Below, piece after piece: positions 50,992 through 59,907 of a stretch of DNA of 64,000 bases (position 1 is its first letter; every line of letters begins with the position of its first letter). A program made the position numbers and the translations under genes. Location: contig NZ_JARXHW010000020.1 in assembly GCF_031127805.1 (NCBI RefSeq), positions 13,584 through 77,583 on the forward strand. The letters run 5' to 3'. The notes under the pieces are model-generated. The model worked only from the letters and a program-made list of their open reading frames with translations, was not told the origin of the DNA and ran no database searches. Source of the DNA: Thalassobacterium maritimum (GTDB lineage Bacteria > Verrucomicrobiota > Verrucomicrobiia > Opitutales > Coraliomargaritaceae).

Positions 50992-52662
50992 ATGAAAACA
51001 ATTCTATGCTTCTTCTTATTCAGTGTCGGTTTGAGCGCGTTGGGTGCTGCGGGCGACATTTCGCAGGCGACGGTGACCTTGCCCTATTCCGAATTGCGGG
51101 GCCTGCTGGAGCGGGCTCAAGCTGCCAGCGACGACCGCGTGCCGCCCAAGCCGCCGGTGGACGTGTGGGTGCAGTCGGCGAATTATGTGGTCGATTGCAC
51201 GGATCTGGCTGCGGTCAGTTTGCAGGCTCGTTTCAGTGTGGTGAACCTTTCGGATACCTGGCAAGCGGTCTTTTTAGTTAAGGACAGTGAGGGCATCCGT
51301 TCGCTGGATCCGCCGGATGCGAAACTGGTGCCGATGGATGGCGGTCGTTGTTTACTCTTGGAGCCGAAAGCTGCGTCTACTGTGACGCTGGGGCTGCAGG
51401 CTGCGCCAGTGCAGCGTTCGCAGCGGGGTCAATTGCTTGCTGATTTTATGACGGTGGGGGCGGGACAGTCGACTCTTGAGCTTCGGCATGCGGAGGATCC
51501 AGCGGCTATCATTGTGACGGGGGCAGTTGCTGCGAATCGTGAGAAGACAAAATTCAGTTTACCGGCGTCTGGTGGGTCTGTGAAGGTCAAGTTGTATGCG
51601 CCCGAGGCGATGCAGCCGACGCAGTGGCAAGCTTCGGCGAAGCACTGGATTCGTGATCTGGGGGGCGTGATGCAGGTGAGCTGTCACTTGCGGCTGAATG
51701 CGACTGACGGTGGCCTGACGTCCAGGGCGCAAGTACGCTTGGCGAGTCCTGCCAGTGTGAATTCTGTGGCGGACTTCGGCCGCGGTGGTGGCGTGCGTGA
51801 TTCGATTGAGATGACCGCTCAAGGGCCGATCTTACACTTGGAGTGGCCACACGACGAGGCGACCACACGGGAAGTGATGATTCAATATGCCGTGCCGATC
51901 GATCTGGTGGCGGAGCAGTTCGCGGTGCCGCTTGTGAGGGTGGAGGGCGCGAAGAAGACCGACAGCGCATGCTATCTTTCCGACTTCGATGGGGTCGAGG
52001 TGACGCCAGCTGCCGGGGCGTGGATGCCGCTCGGGCGCTTGCCCGATTGGATGGGGGCGTCCGTGCGGATTGAGAAGCTGAGGTATCTCACGCTTTCGGA
52101 TACAGCGGCCTTAGAACTATCTGCGCGGCCACTGCCACGGGTGAAAACCGCTTCGGCCACGGTGGAGACGGCGGAGTATGTCAGCGAGTTGGTGCCCGAG
52201 GGGAGTCTGTTGCACCGAGCCAAGCTTGTGATCGAACACGCCGACGCGGCTGAATACCGTTTCGTGCTGCCGGCAGGTGGTAAACTGCTGTCTAGTTCGA
52301 TCAACGGTCGCTCGATGGATCCGTTGTTGGCGGAAGATGGCGGGCTGATCCTTAATTTGCCCAAAGGCAGTGGGACACATTCCAAGACCACAGTGGGCTA
52401 TGTCTTTACCAGCAAAGGGCCAAAGATGAATCCCGTTGAGGGCAGAGTATCACTGGAGCTGCCGCGCACGCCCTTGTTTGTGCACCGCTTGATCTGGCAG
52501 CTGCAGTTGCCCAGTGAATATCAGGCCACCGCACTGGAGGGGAACGTCGTGATCGACGCCGGAGATGCACAAGGCGGATCGGTGCGTCTGAGTAAACAGA
52601 TCTATGACGACGAAGCACCGGTGGCTTCGCTCTATTACACACGCCGAGACCTGGAGCGCTGA
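50992..52662 (+). CDS. Exported protein of unknown function
   Basis: A 556-residue protein with a Sec signal peptide (MKTILCFFLFSVGLSALGAAG). The mature part is beta-rich, with no cysteine-rich or enzymatic motif I recognise. Many predicted strands alternate with turns (ESTLELRHAEDPAAII, GLILNLPKGSGTHSKTTVGYVF). It would be periplasmic or outer-membrane facing. It is followed after 89 bases by the creD-like gene, so it may belong with the Cre locus. The 137 bases before it include a TATAAT (50895-50900) without a convincing -35. Confidence 0.7.
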   Translation: MKTILCFFLFSVGLSALGAAGDISQATVTLPYSELRGLLERAQAASDDRVPPKPPVDVWVQSANYVVDCTDLAAVSLQARFSVVNLSDTWQAVFLVKDSEGIRSLDPPDAKLVPMDGGRCLLLEPKAASTVTLGLQAAPVQRSQRGQLLADFMTVGAGQSTLELRHAEDPAAIIVTGAVAANREKTKFSLPASGGSVKVKLYAPEAMQPTQWQASAKHWIRDLGGVMQVSCHLRLNATDGGLTSRAQVRLASPASVNSVADFGRGGGVRDSIEMTAQGPILHLEWPHDEATTREVMIQYAVPIDLVAEQFAVPLVRVEGAKKTDSACYLSDFDGVEVTPAAGAWMPLGRLPDWMGASVRIEKLRYLTLSDTAALELSARPLPRVKTASATVETAEYVSELVPEGSLLHRAKLVIEHADAAEYRFVLPAGGKLLSSSINGRSMDPLLAEDGGLILNLPKGSGTHSKTTVGYVFTSKGPKMNPVEGRVSLELPRTPLFVHRLIWQLQLPSEYQATALEGNVVIDAGDAQGGSVRLSKQIYDDEAPVASLYYTRRDLER

Positions 52663-52672
52663 AGCTTTATTT

Positions 52673-52701
52673 GTAGGGGCTTCACTTGTGACGCCCGCCG
52701 A
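52673..52701 (+). repeat. Interspersed repeat, copy 2
   Basis: Identical over 29 bases to 12544-12572 (begins GTAGGGGCTTCACTTGTGAC). It lies in the gap between the exported protein and the creD-like gene. Confidence 0.75.
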
Positions 52702-52751
52702 AGCAAAGCACGCAAACACGATGGTCTTCACCAGTGAAGTCTCTGCGAGAG

Positions 52752-54008
52752 ATGACCTCAAATAACAACTACAAAATTATGCACAAATACACACTGACAT
52801 TTCGCTCCATCCTCGCGGTGGGTTTTATTTTCATCTGCACCGCGGTCGGCTGGTTTATTCTAGGCGGGGCGCTGACGCATCGTTCGATGGATCGCTCCGG
52901 CTCATTGATGTATGAAGTGCAGGCGACTTGGGGGCCGCAGTTGCGGCAGGCGCACCCGATCGCTTGGTATGAATCGCCTGCCAATGCTTCGGGCCGTTCG
53001 TCTGTCAGCCCGAGTATGAGTCGGGTGCAAGTCGATCTGCAGTATGAGCCAAAGCGCAAGGGCTTGTTCTGGTATCGCACCTATCAGGTGCAATTTGCTG
53101 CCAATTATGAAATCTCGAATCCGACGCCGATCGCGCAAACCGTGTATGTGGCGTTCAGTCTGCCTTCCGCCGATGCGAGCTATAACAATTTCACCTTCGA
53201 GCTCGAGGGCGCAGGTGTCGACGAGCCCATCTTACGCGAGGGCACCATCACCCAGGCGGTGGTGATTCCGCCGCAGAGCACGGTGCCCCTGCAGGTGAGC
53301 TATCATGCGCGTGGGCTAAACCATTGGGAGTATGATCTCAATGGAGCGAGTCGCGTGCAGAATTTCCAGTTAGCCATGCAGACCGATTTCGAATCGATCA
53401 ATTTCCCCGGCGGCACCGCATCGCCCACCGACCGTTCGGCAATCGCCACGGGCGGGTGGGATTTGATCTGGGACTACCCCGACGTGATTGGCGCGCAGTC
53501 GATCGGTATGGACATGCCCAAAGTCTTAAACCCCGGGCCGATTGCGAGCCGTATCAGTTTCTTTGCGCCGGTCTCCTTGCTTTTCTTTTTTGCGGTCCTG
53601 TTAATCTTTGGCGCGGTGACGGGGATCAATTTGCACCCGATGAATTACTTTTTCTTAGCAGCCGGCTGTTTCGCCTTCCAACTACTCTTTGCTTACACGG
53701 TCGATCTGATGCCGATACATCTGTGCTTCTTTTTATCGGCTGCGGTTTCGTTGCTATTGGTGTGCGGGTATCTGCATGCCGTCGGTGGTCGCGCGCTGAC
53801 ACGGATCGCGCTGCCCGCGCAATTCGCTTACATGGTATTGTTTAGCTACAGCTTCTTCTTCGACGGTTTGAGTGGATTGACCATCGCGATCGGTGCCGTG
53901 TTGACGCTGGCTGTCTTAATGCGCGCGACCGCCAAGATGGACTGGTCGACGGTGTTTGTGGCACGCAAGCGTGGCGACAGCGGGCTGTCAGTAGGGAGTG
54001 GAGAGTAG
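52752..54008 (+). CDS. CreD-like inner-membrane protein
   Basis: A 418-residue protein from ATG 52752 (GTG 52734 and ATG 52779 are alternatives). It has one N-terminal helix (ILAVGFIFICTAVGWFILGG), a periplasmic segment of about 230 residues with MYEVQATWGPQLRQAHPI typical of CreD, and a C-terminal block of about five to six helices (FFAPVSLLFFFAVLLIFGAV onward). In enterics CreD is the main target of the CreBC system and affects envelope and beta-lactam tolerance. Here it directly precedes creB- and creC-like genes. The final residues come from a tandem 14-base repeat, so the C-terminus may be strain-variable. Confidence 0.65.
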   Translation: MTSNNNYKIMHKYTLTFRSILAVGFIFICTAVGWFILGGALTHRSMDRSGSLMYEVQATWGPQLRQAHPIAWYESPANASGRSSVSPSMSRVQVDLQYEPKRKGLFWYRTYQVQFAANYEISNPTPIAQTVYVAFSLPSADASYNNFTFELEGAGVDEPILREGTITQAVVIPPQSTVPLQVSYHARGLNHWEYDLNGASRVQNFQLAMQTDFESINFPGGTASPTDRSAIATGGWDLIWDYPDVIGAQSIGMDMPKVLNPGPIASRISFFAPVSLLFFFAVLLIFGAVTGINLHPMNYFFLAAGCFAFQLLFAYTVDLMPIHLCFFLSAAVSLLLVCGYLHAVGGRALTRIALPAQFAYMVLFSYSFFFDGLSGLTIAIGAVLTLAVLMRATAKMDWSTVFVARKRGDSGLSVGSGE

Positions 54009-54031
54009 GGAGTGGAAAGTAGGGAGTGTGT
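53990..54031 (+). repeat. Three tandem 14-base repeats at the creD 3' end
   Basis: AGTAGGGAGTGGAG (53990-54003), AGTAGGGAGTGGAA (54004-54017) and AGTAGGGAGTGTGT (54018-54031) are three nearly identical units. They cross the creD stop at 54006-54008 and encode its last residues. A similar AATTAGGAG...AAAGTTAG pattern occurs near 5080-5105 between trpC and rsmA. Confidence 0.8.
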
Positions 54032-54112
54032 AGAAATTCGGGGTGATGAATATCGCGGACTCGTGATGAAGAGTGGAGAGAAGCTTGGTGCGTGTTCCAT
54101 CAACTGCGGTCT

Positions 54113-54135
54113 TCACAAGTGAAGCCCCTACGTTT
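54113..54135 (-). repeat. Interspersed repeat, copy 3 (inverted)
   Basis: The reverse complement begins AAACGTAGGGGCTTCACTTG and matches copy 1 over 23 bases. It lies between creD and creB. It shares 20 bases of the 29-base core with copy 2, in the opposite orientation, so copies 2 and 3 flank the creD gene. Confidence 0.7.
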
Positions 54136-54178
54136 TGCATTTCAATTGGTTCCTTTGCTTGTTAGGTTTTTGTATAAA

Positions 54179-54907
54179 ATGACTTCTCATTCTGATAAAC
54201 TGCCCCGTGTGCTGGTCGTCGAGGACGAGCCTTCGATTCGTGATAGCATTGTGTATGCTTTGGAGTCGGAGGGCTTTGCGGTCGATCACACGGCATCGGG
54301 CGGGGAGGCTTTGTCGCATCTGCAGGCGACGCAGTATGCCTTGGTGGTTTTGGATGTGGGGCTGCCGGATATGAATGGTTTCGATCTGTGTCGTGACTTG
54401 CGGCTGCGCAGTCAGGTGCCGGTGATCTTTTTGACGGCGCGCGCCTCGGAGGTGGATCGGGTGGTGGGCTTGGAATTGGGCGCGGACGATTATGTGACCA
54501 AGCCTTTCAGTCCACGTGAGCTTTCGGCGCGGGTGCGGGCCAACATCCGCCGCGCGCAGTTGAACGCGCAGCCTGCGCCGCTGCCGAATGCGGTGGCTCC
54601 GCGGGCGCGTTCAGGGCTCCCCTTCGAGGTTGATTATGAGCGTTGGCAGATTTGTTACTACAGTTCGCCGCTAACTTTGTCGCGTTATGAATTCCGCCTC
54701 TTGGTCGCGCTGATCGAAAAGCCCGGCCGTGTGTATTCGCGCGCGCAGTTGATGGATCTCGCATGGGAAGAGCCGGACGCCTCGATGGAGCGCACGGTCG
54801 ATACGCATATCAAATCCGTGCGGGCCAAACTGAAATCTGTGTGCGCCGATGTGGATCCGATTGTCACACACCGTGGCATTGGATATTCGATGAGGGAGCA
54901 TTGGTGA
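54179..54907 (+). CDS. creB: Response regulator, CreB-like (OmpR family)
   Basis: A 242-residue regulator. Receiver domain: acidic pair VVEDEPSIRD, phospho-acceptor Asp in ALVVLDVGLPDMNG (about residue 57), and Lys in DDYVTKPFSP. C-terminal winged-helix output: RYEFRLLVALIEKPGRVYSRAQLMDLAWEEPDASMERTVDTHIKSVRAKL, the usual OmpR pattern. The order creD-creB-creC and a kinase with CreC-like layout support CreB, but other OmpR-type names are possible. ATG 54179 is preferred over 54092, which would read through the inverted repeat. It overlaps creC by four bases (GTGA). Confidence 0.8.
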   Translation: MTSHSDKLPRVLVVEDEPSIRDSIVYALESEGFAVDHTASGGEALSHLQATQYALVVLDVGLPDMNGFDLCRDLRLRSQVPVIFLTARASEVDRVVGLELGADDYVTKPFSPRELSARVRANIRRAQLNAQPAPLPNAVAPRARSGLPFEVDYERWQICYYSSPLTLSRYEFRLLVALIEKPGRVYSRAQLMDLAWEEPDASMERTVDTHIKSVRAKLKSVCADVDPIVTHRGIGYSMREHW

Positions 54908-56337
54908 GTTTAACCAATCGCATATTGATCAGCCTCGCGCTGATGGCCTTGGCTGGTTTCGCGGTCTTGCTGAATCCGATCTTGGATCGGGTCGAGCGCC
55001 AGTATTTGGAAGCGACCGAAGAGCCGATGGTGGATGTGGCGGAGATCTTGGCGGCCCTCTTATCGAATCAGGGCGGGCATGCGATCCTTGCGCCGGAGGC
55101 TTGGCGTTCTGGTATGGAGTCAGTCAAAGCGAAGCCGCTGAATGCCAAGATTTATAATCTGATGAAGGACAAAGTGCTGATGGACTTTTATATCACCGAT
55201 GCGGCGGGGCGGCTCATTTACGATTCTGGGACGGTGGGCCAGGTGGGCGAGGATTTTAGTATTTACTTGGATGTGGCGCGCACATTGCGCGGGGAGTATG
55301 GCGCTCGCTCTTCCCGTTTGGATGAGGCCGACCCGACCTCTTCGGTGATGTATGTGGGCGCACCGATTGTGAATGACGGCGAAATCATCGGCGTGCTCAC
55401 TGTCTATAAGCCGCAGCGCAGCATGTTGCTCTTCATCATCGAGACTAAGCAGCGCTTGATTCGACTAGGACTGCTGGCGGTGGGCTTGGTGCTTTTGCTG
55501 GGGTGGCTGCTTTCGAAATGGGTGACACAGCCCTTGCGGCGATTGACCGCCTATGCGGCCGCCGTTTCGCGGGGGGAGCGTCCGCCGGCACCTGTCATGC
55601 CAGGGCGGCATTTACGCATTCTCGGGGAAAGCACCGAGGCGATGCGCGAGGCTTTGGAAAATCGCAAATATGTGGAGTCCTATGTGCAGTCGCTGACGCA
55701 TGAAATGAAGTCGCCGATTGCCGGGATCCGTGGGGCGGCGGAATTGTTGCAGGAGGACCTGCCCGCGGCGAAGCGCACGCAATTTCTGGCGAACATCGAA
55801 TTAGAATCCGCTCGCTTGCAAAACCTGGTGGACCAACTGCTGGCCTTGGCCTCGCTGGAAAATCGCACCGAACTGGGCGACCCGGTCGAGATCGAGCTGG
55901 GCGCGCTGATCCGGCGCATCGTGAATCATCACGAGTCCAACCGACTGAATAAAAAGATTCACTTCGAGCTGCAGCTGTCGGACGAGTGCAGGGTCGAGGG
56001 GGAGCTATTCCTGTTGGAGACTGCGCTCAATAACCTGCTGCAAAACGCCATCGATTTTTCACCGCTGGAGGGGCGCATCGAAATTCGAGCCTGGCTGGAG
56101 GGGCGTCAGGTTGTGATTTCCATCTGCGATGAGGGGCCCGGGATTCCAGAATTTGCGCTCGAACGCATCTTTGACCGTTTCTATTCCTTGCCTCGGCCTC
56201 ACAGTGAGCGCCGGAGCTCGGGGCTGGGCTTGTGCTTTGCGCGCGAAGCAGTCGAACTGCACCGAGGCAGCTTGCAGGTGGGCAATCGCGAAGACCAGGC
56301 CGGCGCCGAAGCGGTGATTCGTTTGCCGCAATTGTGA
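54904..56337 (+). CDS. creC: Sensor histidine kinase, CreC-like
   Basis: A 477-residue inner-membrane kinase from GTG 54904, overlapping creB. N-terminal helix (ILISLALMALAGFAVLLNPIL), a periplasmic domain including the CreC-like segment EATEEPMVDVAEILAALLSNQ, a second helix near residue 190 (RLGLLAVGLVLLLGWLL), and a HAMP-like linker. Then come HisKA with His in SLTHEMKSPIAGIRGAAELL and HATPase boxes NNLLQNAIDF, DEGPGIPEFALERIFDRF and RRSSGLGLCFAREAV. CreC responds to growth and envelope status in enterics; the signal here is unknown. Confidence 0.82.
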   Translation: MSLTNRILISLALMALAGFAVLLNPILDRVERQYLEATEEPMVDVAEILAALLSNQGGHAILAPEAWRSGMESVKAKPLNAKIYNLMKDKVLMDFYITDAAGRLIYDSGTVGQVGEDFSIYLDVARTLRGEYGARSSRLDEADPTSSVMYVGAPIVNDGEIIGVLTVYKPQRSMLLFIIETKQRLIRLGLLAVGLVLLLGWLLSKWVTQPLRRLTAYAAAVSRGERPPAPVMPGRHLRILGESTEAMREALENRKYVESYVQSLTHEMKSPIAGIRGAAELLQEDLPAAKRTQFLANIELESARLQNLVDQLLALASLENRTELGDPVEIELGALIRRIVNHHESNRLNKKIHFELQLSDECRVEGELFLLETALNNLLQNAIDFSPLEGRIEIRAWLEGRQVVISICDEGPGIPEFALERIFDRFYSLPRPHSERRSSGLGLCFAREAVELHRGSLQVGNREDQAGAEAVIRLPQL

Positions 56338-56422
56338 GCGACAAAATGCGGGCTGTCGCTCGGGGAGGTGTTTTCGCTCTTCACTTTTGAGGGTTTAGCT
56401 CAATAAAAGTAGCCAGACACTC

Positions 56423-58966
56423 ATGCCCAAACTCATACCAAAACGCCTCGGCGCAGATCAGGATCGATCACACGCCGTTTTACAAAAGCCAGAAATTCTC
56501 GCGCCTGCGGGGGATTGGGAGTGCGCCCGCGCGGCTGTCGAAAATGGGGCCGATGCGATCTTCTTCGGTCTGGATCGTTTTAATGCGCGCATGCGGGGCA
56601 AGAATTTCACCGAGGCCGACCTGCCGGATCTGATGGCCTATCTGCACGGGCGCGGTGTGCGGGGCTATGTGACCTTTAATACGCTGGTCTTCTCTAATGA
56701 GCTCGCAGACGCGGAGAGCTTTCTGCGCTCGATCATCCGCTCCGGCGTGGATGCTGCCATCGTGCAAGACGTGGGCATCTGCCAGTTGATTCGTAAAATT
56801 TCGTCCGACTTCCCGATTCATGCTTCGACCCAGATGAGTGTCACCAGCGAGGCGGGCGTGCACTTTGCCGAAGAGCTGGGCAGCAGCGTCGTGGTGCTGG
56901 CGCGTGAGTGTTCGCTCAAGGAGGTGCATGCGATCAAAGAAAAGACTCTGAACAAGGGCTTGGATATGCCCTTGGAAATTTTCGTGCACGGGGCGCTCTG
57001 TGTGGCTTACTCGGGGCAATGCCTGACCAGTGAGTCGCTGGGGGGCCGCTCGGCCAACCGCGGTGAGTGCGCGCAGGCCTGCCGTCTGCCCTACGGCTTG
57101 TATCGCGATGGCGAGCCCGTCGATCTCGGAGATCGGCGTTATTTACTGAGTCCGCAAGACCTAGCTGGATTGGATGCCATGGACGAGATCATCGATGCCG
57201 GGGTGGCGAGTCTGAAGATCGAAGGCCGCTTGAAGGCGCCGGAATATGTGGCCGCTGTCACGAGTGTGTATCGCAAGGCATTGGATGATGCCTGGACGCG
57301 TCGGCATGGCGAAGCGGCGCATACGCCCGCGCCCTACCGTCAGGCCGAGGGGCGCTACGCGCTGGAAATGACTTTCTCCCGTGGCCTGTCGACCGGATGG
57401 TTGGGCGGCATCGATAATCAAAAACTAGTGCATGCCCGCTTCGGAAAAAAGCGCGGCCTACGACTGGGGGTGATCGACCGCATTGAGCGCGACGGCATTT
57501 GGCTGCGGCTGGAACATCCGCTCAAAGCTGGCGATGGCGTGGTGATCGATCGCGGCCGCCCCGACGAACACGAAGAAGGTGGGCGTATCACATCTGTGGA
57601 TACCAATGCCGACGAGAGCTTCATTCGCTTCTTCCAAGGCTCGATCAACTGGAAGCGCGTCGAGCCCGGGCAGGTGGTCTACAAGACCTCCGACCCCGCG
57701 CTGGACAAGAGCTTGCGTCAAAGTTTCGAGGTCGAGCAGCCAAACTACAAGCGTCCGATCCATGCCAGCGTGAGCGGGCGGGTGGGCGCGCCGCTAAGCC
57801 TGACTTTGCGCGATGACGAAGGGCACATCGCTCAAGCACAATCAGAGCCCGAGCTACAAGCTGCGCGCAACAAACCACTCGACGAGGCGATGCTGCGCAA
57901 ACAGTTGGGACGCTTGGGCGGCAGTGCTTTTTACCTGGGCGATTTGGACATCGATTTGGCGGGCGACTGCATGTTGCCCGTGTCCGCCTTGAATCAATTG
58001 CGCCGCAATGCCGTCGATCTACTGATGGCGCACCGCGCTGAGCCGCTGCGCTGGCAAATGAACCCAGCGCCGAAGATTACTATCGGTGAACCCGCAGCTG
58101 TCGGCAAAGCAAGTAGCCCTTATTTGATTCCCTACGTGCGCAATGCAGAGCAATTCGCGGTCGCTCTGGAACTGCCCTACGACGAGATTTATCTCGAGCT
58201 AGAAGATCCGCGCAAATACGCCGCGGCCGTGGCGCAAGCCCGAGCCGCCGAGGAGGCCGATGGCCGCACGCGCCAGATCTGGGTGGCGCCGCCACGCATG
58301 TTTAAGTCGGGCGAAGACTTTCTAATCAAGCAGCTGCTCAACTGTGGCGCCGACGGTTTTCTCGCGCGCAATCACGAGCACCTCACCGCGCTGGCCGATT
58401 ACCGCATGCGCGGCGATTTCTCTTTGAACGTCGCCAATCACCTGAGCGCCGCCTATTTTATTGAGCGCTGGGGCTTGGAGCGTTTGACCGCTTCCTACGA
58501 TCTCAACACCGCGCAGTTGGATGCACTACTGAGTCATTCACCCGCCGGCAGCTTCGAGATCACCCTGCACCAGCACATGCCGATGTTTCACATGGAGCAC
58601 TGCGTCTTTTGTGCCTTCTTATCGGAAGGTAAAGATTTTCGCGATTGCGGACGCCCCTGCGACAGTCACCAAGTGCAGCTCAAGGACCGCGTGGGAGCCC
58701 TGCACCCGCTCAAGGCCGATGCCGGTTGCCGCAATACATTGTTTAATTCCAAGGCGCAGACAGGAGCCGAGTACATTGAGTCAATGACCTCCCAAGGCGC
58801 CGGCGCCTATCGTATCGAGTTTCTCAATGAGACCGGCGAAGAAGTGCGCCGCACCATGCAGCATTACGCCGATTTGCTAGCTGGAGAGATCACCGCCGAA
58901 CACTTATGGAAAGAACTCAAACTGATCAACCAGCTCGGTGTGACCCGCGGGACCTTGGAGCGCTGA
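56423..58966 (+). CDS. Peptidase U32 family protein, RlhA-like
   Basis: An 847-residue protein. The N-terminal part (residues 25-330) is a U32 barrel: EILAPAGDWECARAAVENGADAIFFG, HASTQMSVTSE, and the cluster with Cys residues FVHGALCVAYSGQCLTSE and GECAQACRLPY that ligates a metal/Fe-S site in tRNA- and rRNA-hydroxylating members. A DUF3656-type C-terminal part includes VFCAFLSEGKDFRDCGRPC. The long two-part form is that of RlhA, which makes 5-hydroxycytidine at 23S rRNA C2501. That activity is inferred from family form. It is 86 bases after creC and probably separate. Confidence 0.8.
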   Translation: MPKLIPKRLGADQDRSHAVLQKPEILAPAGDWECARAAVENGADAIFFGLDRFNARMRGKNFTEADLPDLMAYLHGRGVRGYVTFNTLVFSNELADAESFLRSIIRSGVDAAIVQDVGICQLIRKISSDFPIHASTQMSVTSEAGVHFAEELGSSVVVLARECSLKEVHAIKEKTLNKGLDMPLEIFVHGALCVAYSGQCLTSESLGGRSANRGECAQACRLPYGLYRDGEPVDLGDRRYLLSPQDLAGLDAMDEIIDAGVASLKIEGRLKAPEYVAAVTSVYRKALDDAWTRRHGEAAHTPAPYRQAEGRYALEMTFSRGLSTGWLGGIDNQKLVHARFGKKRGLRLGVIDRIERDGIWLRLEHPLKAGDGVVIDRGRPDEHEEGGRITSVDTNADESFIRFFQGSINWKRVEPGQVVYKTSDPALDKSLRQSFEVEQPNYKRPIHASVSGRVGAPLSLTLRDDEGHIAQAQSEPELQAARNKPLDEAMLRKQLGRLGGSAFYLGDLDIDLAGDCMLPVSALNQLRRNAVDLLMAHRAEPLRWQMNPAPKITIGEPAAVGKASSPYLIPYVRNAEQFAVALELPYDEIYLELEDPRKYAAAVAQARAAEEADGRTRQIWVAPPRMFKSGEDFLIKQLLNCGADGFLARNHEHLTALADYRMRGDFSLNVANHLSAAYFIERWGLERLTASYDLNTAQLDALLSHSPAGSFEITLHQHMPMFHMEHCVFCAFLSEGKDFRDCGRPCDSHQVQLKDRVGALHPLKADAGCRNTLFNSKAQTGAEYIESMTSQGAGAYRIEFLNETGEEVRRTMQHYADLLAGEITAEHLWKELKLINQLGVTRGTLER

Positions 58967-59821
58967 TTACAGTAGGCTGTCGGGCACTTCGAAGAGTCTC
59001 GACATGATGCCAGTGTTGAGTGCGGCACTTTCGAGTTCGATGCGGTTTAGAACTTCTCCGTCCACCGTGGTGACCATGTTAAACGGAATAGGCATGCCAT
59101 CGATGTCGCGATAGTCGGAGAATTTTGTCTGCTGCACTGCTCCATTGTCTCGATATTGTTCCTCAGCTAGAGGATGCATGGTGAGAGGGTCTATGTATAT
59201 GTCCACCCTATCGCCATCTCCGTCTTTGAGTTTCACCTTTAGGCAGTCAATATTTTCCCAGTCGCTAGGTTCGATGTTGAGTATGCTACCATCGCCGAGA
59301 TGTGCTTGAATGATTCGATCATAGAAGCGTGCTTGCGACTTCCATGTGTAGACTTCGTCGCCTTCAATGTTAATAAATTCATCATCTCTGTTGGGGATGC
59401 GCACCCGGCGCCAGACTTTATCGCCGTGTACGCCAAATGTGATTTGGTGTGTTTTGCGGTCGATTGTGAACAGCATTAAATTTGGCTGTTTTTTGATCAG
59501 CACAAAGCTCTCATTCGCGTGGCCACTGTCGATTCTTCCTGCGACGCGAATCGTTTGGGTGGTCTCTAGCAGTGGTGGTTTACAGTTGGTAGCTAGATAA
59601 GCGGTCATGAATGTCCTAGGATCAACTAATTCTTGAATACTACCATGAGGTAATCCTATTTCGCCCATGCTAGTCTCCGGGGCGAGGACAGACTTTACAG
59701 TACTATAGATCGCGGCGCATGCGAGCACGATGGCGCCAGTATAGAGCACGCGCTTTAGTAGTATTTGAGATTTGCTGGGTTTGCTGCTCTTTCGCTTAGT
59801 GTTTGTGTATGATGAGCCCAT
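58967..59821 (-). CDS. Membrane-anchored protein, paralogue A
   Basis: A 284-residue protein with one N-terminal anchor (RVLYTGAIVLACAAIYSTV, about residues 23-43) and a beta-rich soluble part. It is clearly paralogous to 60888-61742: both begin MGS-YTNTKRK, share YG/HGSIQEL, NESFVL-KKQPNLMLFTI, KVWRRVR, and end NTGIMSRLFEVPDSL. An LPS/LolA-like or carbohydrate-binding beta role is possible but unproved. The stop abuts the U32 gene stop. It and its paralogue flank the LysM amidase in one orientation, suggesting a shared envelope function. Confidence 0.65.
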   Translation of the reverse strand: MGSSYTNTKRKSSKPSKSQILLKRVLYTGAIVLACAAIYSTVKSVLAPETSMGEIGLPHGSIQELVDPRTFMTAYLATNCKPPLLETTQTIRVAGRIDSGHANESFVLIKKQPNLMLFTIDRKTHQITFGVHGDKVWRRVRIPNRDDEFINIEGDEVYTWKSQARFYDRIIQAHLGDGSILNIEPSDWENIDCLKVKLKDGDGDRVDIYIDPLTMHPLAEEQYRDNGAVQQTKFSDYRDIDGMPIPFNMVTTVDGEVLNRIELESAALNTGIMSRLFEVPDSLL

Positions 59822-59907
59822 AAATATGTGTGATTAGTCATGTCGATCTTTAGTCAGAGGATTTTAGGGGGCAATTGTATTCTGACGGTTCGGGACATCT
59901 TCGTTCG

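Noticed and set aside
54090..54178. Longer creB start at 54092
   Set aside because: It would read through the inverted repeat and add 29 residues not seen in the receiver family.
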